NCBI GenBank assembly: GCA_002213445.1
Contig: NJIE01000008.1
Location: forward strand, 1 to 64,000
From: Xenophilus sp. AP218F
Lineage (GTDB): Bacteria > Pseudomonadota > Gammaproteobacteria > Burkholderiales > Chromobacteriaceae
DNA: 64,000 nt
Reading direction: 5' to 3'
Under the pieces are notes generated by a model that was given only the letters and a program-made list of their open reading frames with translations, searched no databases and had not been told where the DNA came from. The position numbers were made by a program, and so were the translations under genes. Shown here one piece after another: positions 9,489 to 17,953 of the stretch (positions within the stretch are counted from its first letter, which is position 1; the number at the start of each line of letters is the position of its first letter).

Positions 9489-9971
9489 TCATTCCGGCAG
9501 GCGGCTAAGCGGCAGCTTGCCGGTTTGCTTGATGGCGTTGAGGATGATGGTGGATTTGACGCTGCGCACCAGCGACAGCTGCATCAGCTTGTTCATGACG
9601 AAGCTGGACAGCGAGGGCAGGTCCGGCACCACGATGCGCAGCAGATAGTCGGCTTCGCCGGCGGCGGCGTAGCATTCCAGCACTTCCGGCAAGGCGTGGA
9701 TGGACTGGGCGAAATCCAGCAAGGCGCTCTCGTTGTGCCGCTCGAGGCTGACGTTGGCGAAAGCCATCACCGACAGGCCGATGTGCTGGGAATTCAGGGT
9801 GACCTGATAGCCCTGGATGACGCCGTTTTCTTCCATGCGCTGGATGCGGCGGCCGATTTGCGAGGCGGACAGGGCGATGTCTTGCGCCAGCTTCTGGTGC
9901 GTGGCGCGCGCGTCTTGTTGCAGGGCCTGCAGGATTTGCAGGTCGAAGCGGTCCAGTTCTATTTTGCGCAT
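9489..9971 (-). CDS. Lrp/AsnC-family transcriptional regulator
   Basis: A 160-residue Lrp/AsnC protein. The N-terminal helix-turn-helix (LDRFDLQILQALQQDARATH through SASQIGRRIQRMEENGVIQGY) is followed by an amino-acid-sensing RAM domain (VLECYAAAGEADYLLRIVVPDL). It is transcribed divergently from phhA, with about 125 bases between starts, so control of phenylalanine catabolism with an aromatic amino acid as effector is a reasonable inference. ATG 9971 has GGA about eight bases upstream; ATG 9980 would add three residues. Confidence 0.92.
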   Translation of the reverse strand: MRKIELDRFDLQILQALQQDARATHQKLAQDIALSASQIGRRIQRMEENGVIQGYQVTLNSQHIGLSVMAFANVSLERHNESALLDFAQSIHALPEVLECYAAAGEADYLLRIVVPDLPSLSSFVMNKLMQLSLVRSVKSTIILNAIKQTGKLPLSRLPE

Positions 9972-10097
9972 TTTCCGCATCCATTTTGTTTTGATGCGCC
10001 AAGTATGCAAAATTTGAGCAATATCAACAAATATTGCGGACAACCCGCATCCGGCGGGCCTTAAACTAGAGTAAACCACCCAATCCGGAGCCCCGCC

Positions 10098-10991
10098 ATG
10101 AACGACCGAGCCGACTTCGTCGCGCCCGACATCACCGCCCGCAAGAACGTGGGCTTACGCCACGATCCTGCCGACTTTACCCTGCCGCAGCCGCTGGAGC
10201 GCTACAGCGCCGAAGATCACGCGACCTGGGCGACGCTTTACCGCCGCCAGTGCGAGCTGCTGCCGGGCCGCGCCTGCGACGAATTCATGCAGGGGCTGGC
10301 GCAACTGGAGGTGGACGCCGAGCGGGTGCCGGACTTCGCCAAGCTGAATCAGAAGTTGCTGGCCGCCACCGGCTGGCGCATCGTGGCGGTGCCGGGGTTG
10401 ATACCGGACGACGTGTTTTTCGAGCACCTGGCCAACCGCCGCTTCCCGGTGACCTGGTGGCTGCGCGAGCCGCAGCAGCTTGACTACCTGCAGGAGCCGG
10501 ACGTGTTTCACGACCTGTTCGGCCACGTGCCCCTGCTGATCAACCCGGTTTTCGCCGACTACCTGCAGGCTTACGGCAAGGGCGGGATGAAGGCCAAATC
10601 GCTGGGCGCGCTGCCGATGCTGTCGCGGCTGTACTGGTACACGGTGGAGTTCGGCCTGATCAATACGTCCGAGGGCATGCGCATTTTCGGGGCGGGCATC
10701 GTTTCCAGCAAATCGGAGTCGATTTACTGTCTGGAAAGCGCCAGCCCCAACCGCATCGGCTTTGACCTGAGCCGCATCATGCGCACCCGTTACCGGATCG
10801 ATACCTTCCAGAAGACCTACTTCGTCATCGACAGCTTCCAGCAGCTATTCGACGCCACCGCGCCCGACTTCACCGCCTTGTACACCGAGCTGGCCGACGC
10901 GCCGGTGCTGGGCGCCGGCGATATCGCCCTGGGAGACGCGGTTTGGCATCGCGGCGATCGCCGGGGCTGGGGAGAGAGCGGCGACGTGTAA
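10098..10991 (+). CDS. phhA: phenylalanine 4-monooxygenase (phenylalanine hydroxylase)
   Basis: This enzyme hydroxylates phenylalanine to tyrosine using non-haem iron, O2 and tetrahydropterin. The 297-residue single-domain form matches the length of the crystallised C. violaceum enzyme. The iron ligands H138 and H143 (DVFHDLFGHV) and E184 (YTVEFGL) are in exactly the expected places. The sequence agrees with my memory of the C. violaceum protein over long stretches, but with scattered substitutions, mostly near both ends. No pterin-carbinolamine dehydratase (phhB) gene is adjacent. A divergent Lrp-type regulator shares the upstream region. Confidence 0.97.
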   Translation: MNDRADFVAPDITARKNVGLRHDPADFTLPQPLERYSAEDHATWATLYRRQCELLPGRACDEFMQGLAQLEVDAERVPDFAKLNQKLLAATGWRIVAVPGLIPDDVFFEHLANRRFPVTWWLREPQQLDYLQEPDVFHDLFGHVPLLINPVFADYLQAYGKGGMKAKSLGALPMLSRLYWYTVEFGLINTSEGMRIFGAGIVSSKSESIYCLESASPNRIGFDLSRIMRTRYRIDTFQKTYFVIDSFQQLFDATAPDFTALYTELADAPVLGAGDIALGDAVWHRGDRRGWGESGDV

Positions 10992-11364
10992 GCTTCCCGG
11001 CGAGTTCCGCCTTCTACATTCATCGCGCAACAAGAGGCCGCGCCGGCGTATCGCCGGGCGGCCTTTTCGCATCTTCTCGGCCGGCAAACCGGCGGAGTGT
11101 GGGGAAGTCGCAACGTTTGCCGCCGGGAGGCGAGAGGATTTTGCCTCGTCGCGCCGGCTGGCGCGCCGTCTTGATATACGAGCGTGGGAGCGGGAATGCG
11201 CAGCAATTTCAAGGATTTTTCGATGCATTTGACATTGCGCGGCGCGGCGCGCGGCAGGAGGTGCCGGGCTTTGTTCTGAGTAGGACATATAAATTAATAA
11301 TTGAGTTAAATTTTGTTATAACTTCAACCGTATAGTTTTATCAGTTTTTACTATGTGTTGAATA
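10992..11364. other. intergenic region upstream of the exopolysaccharide operon
   Basis: A 373-base gap. The first part holds the phhA terminator, the middle is GC-rich without a recognisable gene, and the last 85 bases before the operon (from about 11281) are very AT-rich, as expected for a promoter and leader. A 27-codon reading frame at 11196-11279 (MRSNFKDFSM...) has GGGAGCGGG upstream, but nothing else supports it. Confidence 0.5.
11033..11068 (+). terminator. intrinsic terminator after phhA
   Basis: AGGCCGC-GCCGGCG pairs with CGCCGGG-CGGCCT around a short loop and ends in TTTT, about 40 bases after the phhA stop. Confidence 0.7.
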
Positions 11365-12801
11365 ATGCGCGTCCGTAACGTAGACAGTCTGGTAGTAGCC
11401 CACCCGCAGGCGCTGACCTATGTGCGTCTGCTATTGCGTTTGCTGCATTTCCTGCTGGTCGTCGGGCCGGGTCTGTTGCTGCCCATGTGCTTCTTGCCGG
11501 ATTGGTGGGGCGAGAACCCGGAATTGTGGGAGGCCGTGCTGTTTGCCGGCGTGTTGGCGCTGGTGGTGTTTCAGGCCGCCGGGCTGTACGGTAGCTCGAT
11601 GTTTCGCCGCCAGATGCGGCTTCGCCCGCTGATTCTCGCCTGGAGCGCCAGCTTCCTGCTGGTGTTGCTGGGCCGGCCGCTGGAGCCTCTGCTGGCGGCG
11701 ATGCCGTGGCAGTTGCTGCTGGCCTGGTATCTGACGTCTCTGGCCTTGCTGCTGGGCCAGCGCTTGCTGCTGCACTGGTGGAGCATGCGGCTGGTGCGGG
11801 TGGGCGTCGGTTTGCAACAGACGGTGATCCTGGGGGCGACCGATAGCGGCGATCTGCTGGCCGATTACCTGCAAGACAACGCCGATTTGCGCAACAACCT
11901 GATCGGTTACGTCGACGACCGTTCGGACCGGCTGGAGCGCAAGATGGCCGACCTGCCGTATCTGGGCGATATGGGCCGGCTGGAGCGGCTGGTGCGCGAA
12001 GGCCGCGTGCAGCAGATCCTGGTGGCTTTGCCCTGGTCGGCGGTGGAACGGATGGGCGACGTGATCGGCCGCTTGCGCCAGTTGCCGGTCAATGTGCTGC
12101 TGGCCCCGGACATGGCCGGCCTGCGCCACGCCCACAATCGGGTGACCACGGTGGCGGGGCTGCCGATGTTCAACCTGTCGGAATTGCCGCTGACCGGCTG
12201 GTCGCCGCTGCTCAAACGCTGCGAGGACGTGGCGCTGGCGTCGCTGGCGCTGCTTCTGGCCGGCGCGCCGATGCTGCTGATCGCGCTGTGCATCAAGCTG
12301 GATTCGCGCGGGCCGGTGCTGTTCCGCCAGAAGCGCTACGGCTACAACAACCGGCTGATCGAGGTTTACAAGTTCCGCTCCATGTATATCGACAAGAGCG
12401 ACTGGCACGCCGAAGCCCAGACCACGCGCGACGACCCGCGGGTCACGCGGGTGGGGCGCTTCATCCGCAAAACCAGCCTGGACGAGTTGCCGCAGCTGCT
12501 GAATGTGCTGGGCGGCAGCATGTCCATGGTGGGGCCGCGGCCGCACGCCACCGCCACCAAGGCCGCCGGCGTGCTGTTCGAAGACGCGGTGAGCGAGTAC
12601 AGCGCGCGCCATCGGGTAAAGCCGGGCATCACCGGCTGGGCGCAGGTCAACGGTTACCGCGGCGAAACGGACACCCTGGCCAAGATCGAAAAACGGGTCA
12701 AGTACGACCTGGAGTACATCGAAAACTGGTCGCTCTGGTTTGATTTTTACATCTTGGCGCGCACACTGCCCGCGGTGCTGAGCGCCGACGCCGCCTATTG
12801 A
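11365..12801 (+). CDS. pslA: undecaprenyl-phosphate sugar phosphotransferase (PslA/WcaJ type)
   Basis: This enzyme starts exopolysaccharide repeat-unit assembly by moving a sugar-1-phosphate, probably glucose, from UDP-sugar to undecaprenyl phosphate in the inner membrane. Four N-terminal membrane helices (about 20-145) precede a Rossmann-like CoA-binding-type domain ([16 protein letters not shown]) and one further membrane segment near 285. The catalytic C-terminus has [14 protein letters not shown] (313), KFRSMY (336), [20 protein letters not shown] (about 371) and [15 protein letters not shown]. It is first of twelve coupled genes in P. aeruginosa psl order; the symbol is by homology and synteny. 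No Shine-Dalgarno sequence is visible before the ATG. Confidence 0.9.
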   Translation: MRVRNVDSLVVAHPQALTYVRLLLRLLHFLLVVGPGLLLPMCFLPDWWGENPELWEAVLFAGVLALVVFQAAGLYGSSMFRRQMRLRPLILAWSASFLLVLLGRPLEPLLAAMPWQLLLAWYLTSLALLLGQRLLLHWWSMRLVRVGVGLQQTVILGATDSGDLLADYLQDNADLRNNLIGYVDDRSDRLERKMADLPYLGDMGRLERLVREGRVQQILVALPWSAVERMGDVIGRLRQLPVNVLLAPDMAGLRHAHNRVTTVAGLPMFNLSELPLTGWSPLLKRCEDVALASLALLLAGAPMLLIALCIKLDSRGPVLFRQKRYGYNNRLIEVYKFRSMYIDKSDWHAEAQTTRDDPRVTRVGRFIRKTSLDELPQLLNVLGGSMSMVGPRPHATATKAAGVLFEDAVSEYSARHRVKPGITGWAQVNGYRGETDTLAKIEKRVKYDLEYIENWSLWFDFYILARTLPAVLSADAAY

Positions 12802-12808
12802 GACAAGC

Positions 12809-14269
12809 ATGAATACGCAAGCCGAGTTGATTCCCTGCATTATTTCCGGCGGCGCCGGCACCCGCTTGTGGCCGGTGTCGCGCCAGGAATTTCCCAAACC
12901 CTTCATCCGCTTGGCCGACGATCAAAGCCTGTTGCAGAAGACCTTCCTGCGGGCCGCGCGCCTGCCCGGCGTGCGCCGGGCGATGATCATCACCAATCAG
13001 CAGGTGATGTTCCGCACGCTTGAGGAGTGCGGCAAGGTCAACGAGCGCGCGCTGCCGCTGGAGCTGATCCTGGAGCCGGTGGGACGCAATACCGCCCCGG
13101 CCGTCGCCGCGGCGGCGCTCTCCGCGCTGGAAGACGCGGCGGATGTCGCGCCGCTGTTGCTGATCCTGCCGGCCGATCACCTGATCGACGACGAAGATGC
13201 CTTCGCCGCGGCGGTGGCGCGGGCCGCTCGCCTGGCCGCCGCCGGCCGCATCGTCACTTTCGGCCTCGAGCCGACCCGTCCGGAGACCGGCTTCGGCTAT
13301 ATCGAGCAAGGCGCCGCGCTGGGCGAAGACGGCAACGAGGTGGCGCGCTTCGTCGAGAAGCCGGATCTTGCCACCGCCGAAGCTTATCTGGCGGACGGGC
13401 GGCACTTGTGGAACAGCGGCATGTTCTGTTTCGCCGCCGACCGGATGCGCGAGGCGCTGGCGCGGCACGCGCCCGAGGTGCTGGACGCGGTGGCCGCTTG
13501 TCTGGCGGCAAGTCCTGCGCTCAAGGGCGCGGGGCGCAGCCAGCGCGAGCTGGACCGGGCCGGCTTCAGCCTGTGTCCGGACATTTCCATCGACTACGCG
13601 GTGCTGGAGAAAACCGAAGACGCGGCGGTGGTGCCGTGCGCGCTGGGCTGGAACGATATCGGCAGCTGGGACAGCCTGGCGGCCGAATTTCCCGCCGACG
13701 CCGACGGCAACCGCGTCAGCGGCGACGTGTTGCTGCAGGACGCGCGCGACTGCTTCGTGCAAAGCCGCGGCCGGTTGATCGCCGCGCTGGGCGTGGACAA
13801 TCTGGTGGTGGTGGATACGCCGGACGCCCTGCTGGTGGCGGACCGCAACCGTAGCCAGGAGGTGCGCGAGGTGGTCAGGCGCCTGCAACAGGCCGGCCAT
13901 CCCTCCTTTCAACAGCACCTGACCTCGCACCGGCCCTGGGGCTATTACTCGGTGCTGGGCGAGGGCGAGCGCTACAAGATCAAGCGCATCCTGGTCAAGC
14001 CGGCCGCCTCGCTGTCCTTGCAGATGCACCACCATCGCAGCGAGCACTGGATCGTGGTCAGCGGCACCGCCCTGGTCACCCATGGGGACAGCGTGCGCAT
14101 GGTGCACACCAACGAATCCACCTTCATCCCCGCCGGCGAGAAGCACCGCCTCTCCAACCCCGGCGTGATCGATCTGGTGATGATAGAGGTGCAAAGCGGG
14201 GAATACCTGGGCGAGGACGACATCGTCCGCTTCGCCGACGTTTACGGCCGCGACGGAGGCGAAGCCTGA
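12809..14269 (+). CDS. pslB: mannose-1-phosphate guanylyltransferase / mannose-6-phosphate isomerase (PslB type)
   Basis: A bifunctional type II enzyme that makes GDP-mannose: isomerisation of fructose-6-P to mannose-6-P and GTP transfer to mannose-1-P. The N-terminal nucleotidyltransferase has GGAGTRLWPVSR (14-25), EPVGRNTAPA and FVEKPD. The C-terminal cupin has QMHHHRSEHWIVVSG (about 404-418) and the closing metal-site region. At 486 residues it is a full-length AlgA/ManC/PslB protein. It supplies the mannose donor for the glycosyltransferases downstream. A phosphomannomutase is needed too but is not in the window. It overlaps the next gene by one base. Confidence 0.94.
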   Translation: MNTQAELIPCIISGGAGTRLWPVSRQEFPKPFIRLADDQSLLQKTFLRAARLPGVRRAMIITNQQVMFRTLEECGKVNERALPLELILEPVGRNTAPAVAAAALSALEDAADVAPLLLILPADHLIDDEDAFAAAVARAARLAAAGRIVTFGLEPTRPETGFGYIEQGAALGEDGNEVARFVEKPDLATAEAYLADGRHLWNSGMFCFAADRMREALARHAPEVLDAVAACLAASPALKGAGRSQRELDRAGFSLCPDISIDYAVLEKTEDAAVVPCALGWNDIGSWDSLAAEFPADADGNRVSGDVLLQDARDCFVQSRGRLIAALGVDNLVVVDTPDALLVADRNRSQEVREVVRRLQQAGHPSFQQHLTSHRPWGYYSVLGEGERYKIKRILVKPAASLSLQMHHHRSEHWIVVSGTALVTHGDSVRMVHTNESTFIPAGEKHRLSNPGVIDLVMIEVQSGEYLGEDDIVRFADVYGRDGGEA

Positions 14270-15180
14270 TGCGGCTGGCGCTGATCATCCCGGTGCGCAA
14301 CGCCGGCGCCCATCTGGACTGCCTGCTGCCGGCGCTGGCGGCGCAAAGCGCGCAGCCCGACGAATGGCTGGCGCTGGACAGCGAGTCCGCCGACGGCAGC
14401 GCCGAACGGCTGCGCGCCGCCGGCGCGCGGGTGGTCACCGTGCCGCGGGGCGACTTCAACCATGGCGGCACGCGCGGGCTGGGCAGCCGCCTGACGACGG
14501 CGGAGGCATTGATCTACCTGACGCAGGACGCCATTCCGGCCGACGCCGACTGTTTCCGGCGGCTGCGCGAGGCCTTGCTCGCCGACGCCAGGGTCGGCGT
14601 CGCCTACGGCCGCCAGCTGCCGCACCAGGGCGCGAGCCTGCTGGCGGCGCACGCGCGCGATTTCAACTACCCGCCGCTTTCTCGCACCAAACGGCTGGAG
14701 GACGCGGCGCGGCTGGGCATCAAGACCTGCTTCAGCTCCGACGCCTGCGCCATTTACCGGCGCGAGGCGCTGCTGGCGGCCGGCGGCTTTCCCGAGGACG
14801 TGATCGGCACCGAGGACGCCTACGTCGCCGGCAAGATGCTGCTCTCCGGCTGGCATGTGCGCTACGAGGCAGAGGCGCGGGTGCGGCATTCGCACGATTA
14901 CAGCCTGCTGGAAGAAATGCGCCGCTATTTCGACATCGGCGTGTTCTACGGCCGGGAGCGCTGGATCGCGCGGCACTTCGGCCGCGCCGGCGGAGAGGGG
15001 CGGCGCTTCGTGCTGTCCGAACTGGCGGCGGCGCGCGCGGCCGGCCAGCCGTGGCGGCAGGGGGAAATCCTGCTGCGCGCGGCCCTGAAACTGGCCGGTT
15101 ATCGTCTTGGGCAGTGCGAGCGTTATCTGCCGATCAGCGTCAAACGACGCCTCAGCATGTTTTCGGGATATTGGAAATGA
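14269..15180 (+). CDS. pslC: family 2 glycosyltransferase (PslC-like)
   Basis: A 303-residue GT-A fold glycosyltransferase predicted to add a sugar to the lipid-linked repeat unit at the cytoplasmic face. The N-terminus MRLALIIPVRNAGAHLDCLL, followed by LALDSESADGSAERL and the acidic LTQDAIPAD, marks the nucleotide-sugar and metal site. The later GGTRGLG and FPEDVIGTEDAYVAGKML resemble rhamnosyl- and mannosyltransferase members. Start (TGATG) and stop (ATGA) junctions show translational coupling to both neighbours. The sugar transferred cannot be read from sequence. Confidence 0.88.
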   Translation: MRLALIIPVRNAGAHLDCLLPALAAQSAQPDEWLALDSESADGSAERLRAAGARVVTVPRGDFNHGGTRGLGSRLTTAEALIYLTQDAIPADADCFRRLREALLADARVGVAYGRQLPHQGASLLAAHARDFNYPPLSRTKRLEDAARLGIKTCFSSDACAIYRREALLAAGGFPEDVIGTEDAYVAGKMLLSGWHVRYEAEARVRHSHDYSLLEEMRRYFDIGVFYGRERWIARHFGRAGGEGRRFVLSELAAARAAGQPWRQGEILLRAALKLAGYRLGQCERYLPISVKRRLSMFSGYWK

Positions 15181-15959
15181 ACGGATTTTTCATGAACACC
15201 AGATGGCTTCCTCCGCTGCTGGCGCTGGCGCTGGCCGCTTGCAGCACCCCCAGCACCATAGGCTTGCCGGCCGCCGGCGTAGTGGCCGCCCGCCAGATCG
15301 AGCTGCAGGACATCAGCAAGCTGCCGCCGCCGGTCACCCGGGTGATGAACGGCGACACCCTGCGCATCGTCCGCGACGCGCAGACGCCGGCGGAGAAAGA
15401 CGAAATGCTGCTGTTCTTCGTGCGTCCGGACGGCACCTTTTCCTATCCGCACGCCGGCGTGATCAAGGCCGGCGGCCGCACGCCGGAGGAAATCGGGGCG
15501 GAAGTCACGCAAAAGCTGTCCAATCTCTACCGCCAGCCGCAGGTGACGGTGAATATCGCCATCGCGCCGGGCAACCGGGTATTCGTCGGCGGCGCGGTGC
15601 GCAACCCGTCGGCTTTCGAGCTGACCGCGGCCGCCACCATCGAACAGGCGGTGATCGGCGCCGGCGGCGTGCTGCCTTCGGCCGACAGCGAACACATCGC
15701 CCTGCTGCGCCTGGATGAAGAGGGCCTGTACCAGGTGTATTTCACCAATATGGCCCGGATGCTGGACCCCGAGGCCAAGCGCCACGGCGTGATGCTGCAG
15801 CGCGGCGACGTGGTGTTCGTGCCCAAGTCCGGCATCGGCAAGGCGGTGGAAGGCGTGGACATGTATCTCAACCAGTTGATTCCGTTCTCCAAGGCCATCG
15901 GCATCGGTTTGAACTACGACTTGCGCGGCACCTCGACAACCTACATCCAGAAGCAATAG
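15177..15959 (+). CDS. pslD: polysaccharide export lipoprotein (Wza/PslD-like)
   Basis: A 260-residue outer-membrane polysaccharide export protein. The signal peptide ends in a lipobox (LALALAACST) with the lipidated Cys at residue 22. The PES-type domain follows (GDTLRIV, VRPDGTFSYPHAGVIKAGGRTPEEI) and then a SLBB-like region (RVFVGGAVRNPSAFELTAAATI). It is much shorter than Wza and lacks the C-terminal membrane helix, as in PslD. Partner: the Wzc-like protein encoded three bases downstream. ATG 15177 overlaps the previous stop (ATGA); ATG 15192 is an alternative that shortens the signal peptide. Confidence 0.9.
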   Translation: MNGFFMNTRWLPPLLALALAACSTPSTIGLPAAGVVAARQIELQDISKLPPPVTRVMNGDTLRIVRDAQTPAEKDEMLLFFVRPDGTFSYPHAGVIKAGGRTPEEIGAEVTQKLSNLYRQPQVTVNIAIAPGNRVFVGGAVRNPSAFELTAAATIEQAVIGAGGVLPSADSEHIALLRLDEEGLYQVYFTNMARMLDPEAKRHGVMLQRGDVVFVPKSGIGKAVEGVDMYLNQLIPFSKAIGIGLNYDLRGTSTTYIQKQ

Positions 15960-15961
15960 CC

Positions 15962-17953
15962 ATGATCGAAATCCGCTCTTTCCGCGACATCGCGCGGCTG
16001 TTCTTCATCTTCCAGCGCGAGTTCAAATGGGCCTGCGCCGCCACGCTGATCGTGGCGGTGCTGGGCGCTTTCCTGCTGCCGGCGCGCTTCGAATCCGAGG
16101 CGCGGCTGCTTGTCAAGCCGGGGCGCGATACCAGCACCCTGCCGATCGAATACAGCGACCGCCAGACGCTGGTGGCGCCCAGCACCCAGCGCGATCCCAT
16201 CGTCGACGAGGAAAAGCTGCTGACCGGCCGCCCCATCATCCGCGAAGTGGCGGCCTATTACCTGAGCGAGGTGGGCAACCAGAAGCCCGAAGGCGTGTGG
16301 AAAACCATCAAGTTCTACGTCAAGAAGGGCGTGGGCGAGGTGGTGGACGGCGCGCGCGCCTTGCTGGTGCTGGTGGGGCTGGCGGAGGAGCAGACGCCGC
16401 AGGACAGGCTGGCCGCCAAACTGGAAGACAGCTTCAGCGTCAGCCACCAGAGCGGCTCGGCGGTGATGGAAGTCTCGTTCAAATGGGACGACCCGGCCGT
16501 GGCGCAGAAGGTGGTCAACAAGTGGATCGAACTGTATATCGACGAGCGGTCCCGCGCGCTGGGCCGCAAGAGCCTGTACGAATTCTACGAGAACGAAAGC
16601 AAGAATCTGGCCGGCCAGATCGCCGACTACAAGCAGAAGATCAGCAAGTATTTGCAGAATATCGACGGCATCAGCACCAAGGAGCGGCTGGACAGCCTGA
16701 CCGACCGGCTCAACAAGCTGGAAGCCGAGCGCAGCAACGACAAGGCCGAGCTGCTGGCGCTGGAAGGCGGCATCGCCAGCGCCAGCGGCCGCGAACGCCA
16801 GCTGCCGCGCGAGGTGACCAAGGAGCGCGAGCTGAGCCTCAATCCGGCGCAGCAGGACCTGCTGCTCAAGCTCAACGGGCTGGAGCTGGAGCGGCTGGAC
16901 AAATTGAAGAACTTCCTGCCCGATTCGCCGCCGATCCGGGAGCTGGACGAAAACATCGCCGCGATGAAGGCGCTGATCGCGCAGCAGAAAAACGTGGTGC
17001 AGCGCTCGGAAAACCGCGCGCCCAACGAGCTGGTCACCATGCTGCAGCGCGGCAAGCTGGAGCGCGACATGCGCGCCGGCGAGCTGAAAGCCAAGCTGGC
17101 GGCCTACGACAAGGAAATCGCGGCGCAAAAAGAGGAGCGGCATCGCATCCTGAGCGTGGAGCCGGAGCTGTCGCGGCTGGAGCGCAATCTGGCGGTGGCC
17201 GAGAAGAATTACCTGTTGTACATGGACAGCCTGGAGAAGGCGCGCATCGACCGCGAGCTGGACAACAGCCGCATCAGCAATATCGCGGTGATCGAACACG
17301 CTACCTTCAGCCCGGCCAAGGTCTTCCCCAAGACCTCGCTGATTTTGCTGGCCAGCCTGCCCGCGGCGGCGCTGGTGGGGCTGCTGGCCTTGTACCTGTG
17401 CTATCTGGGCGACCAGCGCATCCACGACGGCGGACGGGTGGAGCATCGCTTCGGCGTGCCGCTGTGGACCACGCTGATGGAGCTGGAGCCCGGCCGCCAT
17501 CCGCCGTCCTCGTTCGAGGCCAGCGTTTACCGCTTGTATAGCCAGCTGCCGCTGGACAAGGTGAAGGAGAGCGGTCTGACCATCGGCCTGACTTCGTCGC
17601 GCCGCGGCGAAGGCGTCAGCTTCGTCATCGAGCACTTCTTGCGGGTGCTGGGCGAACGCGGCGTCAAGGCCCGCTTGGCCGGCGGCGGCGAGCGCGCCGC
17701 GCCCGGCGAGGCGGCGCTCTTGGACGCCTCGGCCTTGCTGACCAATCCCGACGCCTTTCCGCATCTGAAAAACGCCGACATGATCCTGCTGGTGATCGAG
17801 GCGCGCCAGTCCACGGTGCCGGTGGTGGAGAACGCCTTGTCCATCCTCACCACCGCCTTTGGCAAGGTGGACGGCATCGTGCTCAACCGCCGCCGCTTCG
17901 AGATTCCCGGGGCGGTGCTGGAGCGCCTGGCGCGTTTCAAGGGAGCGGCCTGA
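15962..17953 (+). CDS. pslE: Wzz/Wzc-like polysaccharide co-polymerase with degenerate kinase domain (PslE-like)
   Basis: A 663-residue inner-membrane protein that should set chain length and link polymerisation to export. It has an N-terminal membrane helix (about 24-41), a long coiled-coil periplasmic region (about 180-430), a second helix (about 459-482) and a cytoplasmic domain resembling BY-kinases. In that domain the P-loop reads SSRRGEGVS (545-553), with V552 where the catalytic Lys of GxGK(S/T) is expected, and there is no tyrosine cluster at the C-terminus. ATP hydrolysis and autophosphorylation are therefore doubtful. It overlaps the next gene by one base. Confidence 0.9.
   Translation: MIEIRSFRDIARLFFIFQREFKWACAATLIVAVLGAFLLPARFESEARLLVKPGRDTSTLPIEYSDRQTLVAPSTQRDPIVDEEKLLTGRPIIREVAAYYLSEVGNQKPEGVWKTIKFYVKKGVGEVVDGARALLVLVGLAEEQTPQDRLAAKLEDSFSVSHQSGSAVMEVSFKWDDPAVAQKVVNKWIELYIDERSRALGRKSLYEFYENESKNLAGQIADYKQKISKYLQNIDGISTKERLDSLTDRLNKLEAERSNDKAELLALEGGIASASGRERQLPREVTKERELSLNPAQQDLLLKLNGLELERLDKLKNFLPDSPPIRELDENIAAMKALIAQQKNVVQRSENRAPNELVTMLQRGKLERDMRAGELKAKLAAYDKEIAAQKEERHRILSVEPELSRLERNLAVAEKNYLLYMDSLEKARIDRELDNSRISNIAVIEHATFSPAKVFPKTSLILLASLPAAALVGLLALYLCYLGDQRIHDGGRVEHRFGVPLWTTLMELEPGRHPPSSFEASVYRLYSQLPLDKVKESGLTIGLTSSRRGEGVSFVIEHFLRVLGERGVKARLAGGGERAAPGEAALLDASALLTNPDAFPHLKNADMILLVIEARQSTVPVVENALSILTTAFGKVDGIVLNRRRFEIPGAVLERLARFKGAA

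Noticed and set aside
11196-11279. 27-codon reading frame with GGGAGCGGG upstream, before the exopolysaccharide operon
   Set aside because: Too short and basic-rich to support without conservation or ribosome profiling; could be a leader peptide but nothing in the sequence shows it.
11431-12906. Long minus-strand frame opposite the pslA-like gene
   Set aside because: Gln/His/Arg-rich translation typical of the antisense of a GC-rich gene; the plus-strand protein has full catalytic motifs.
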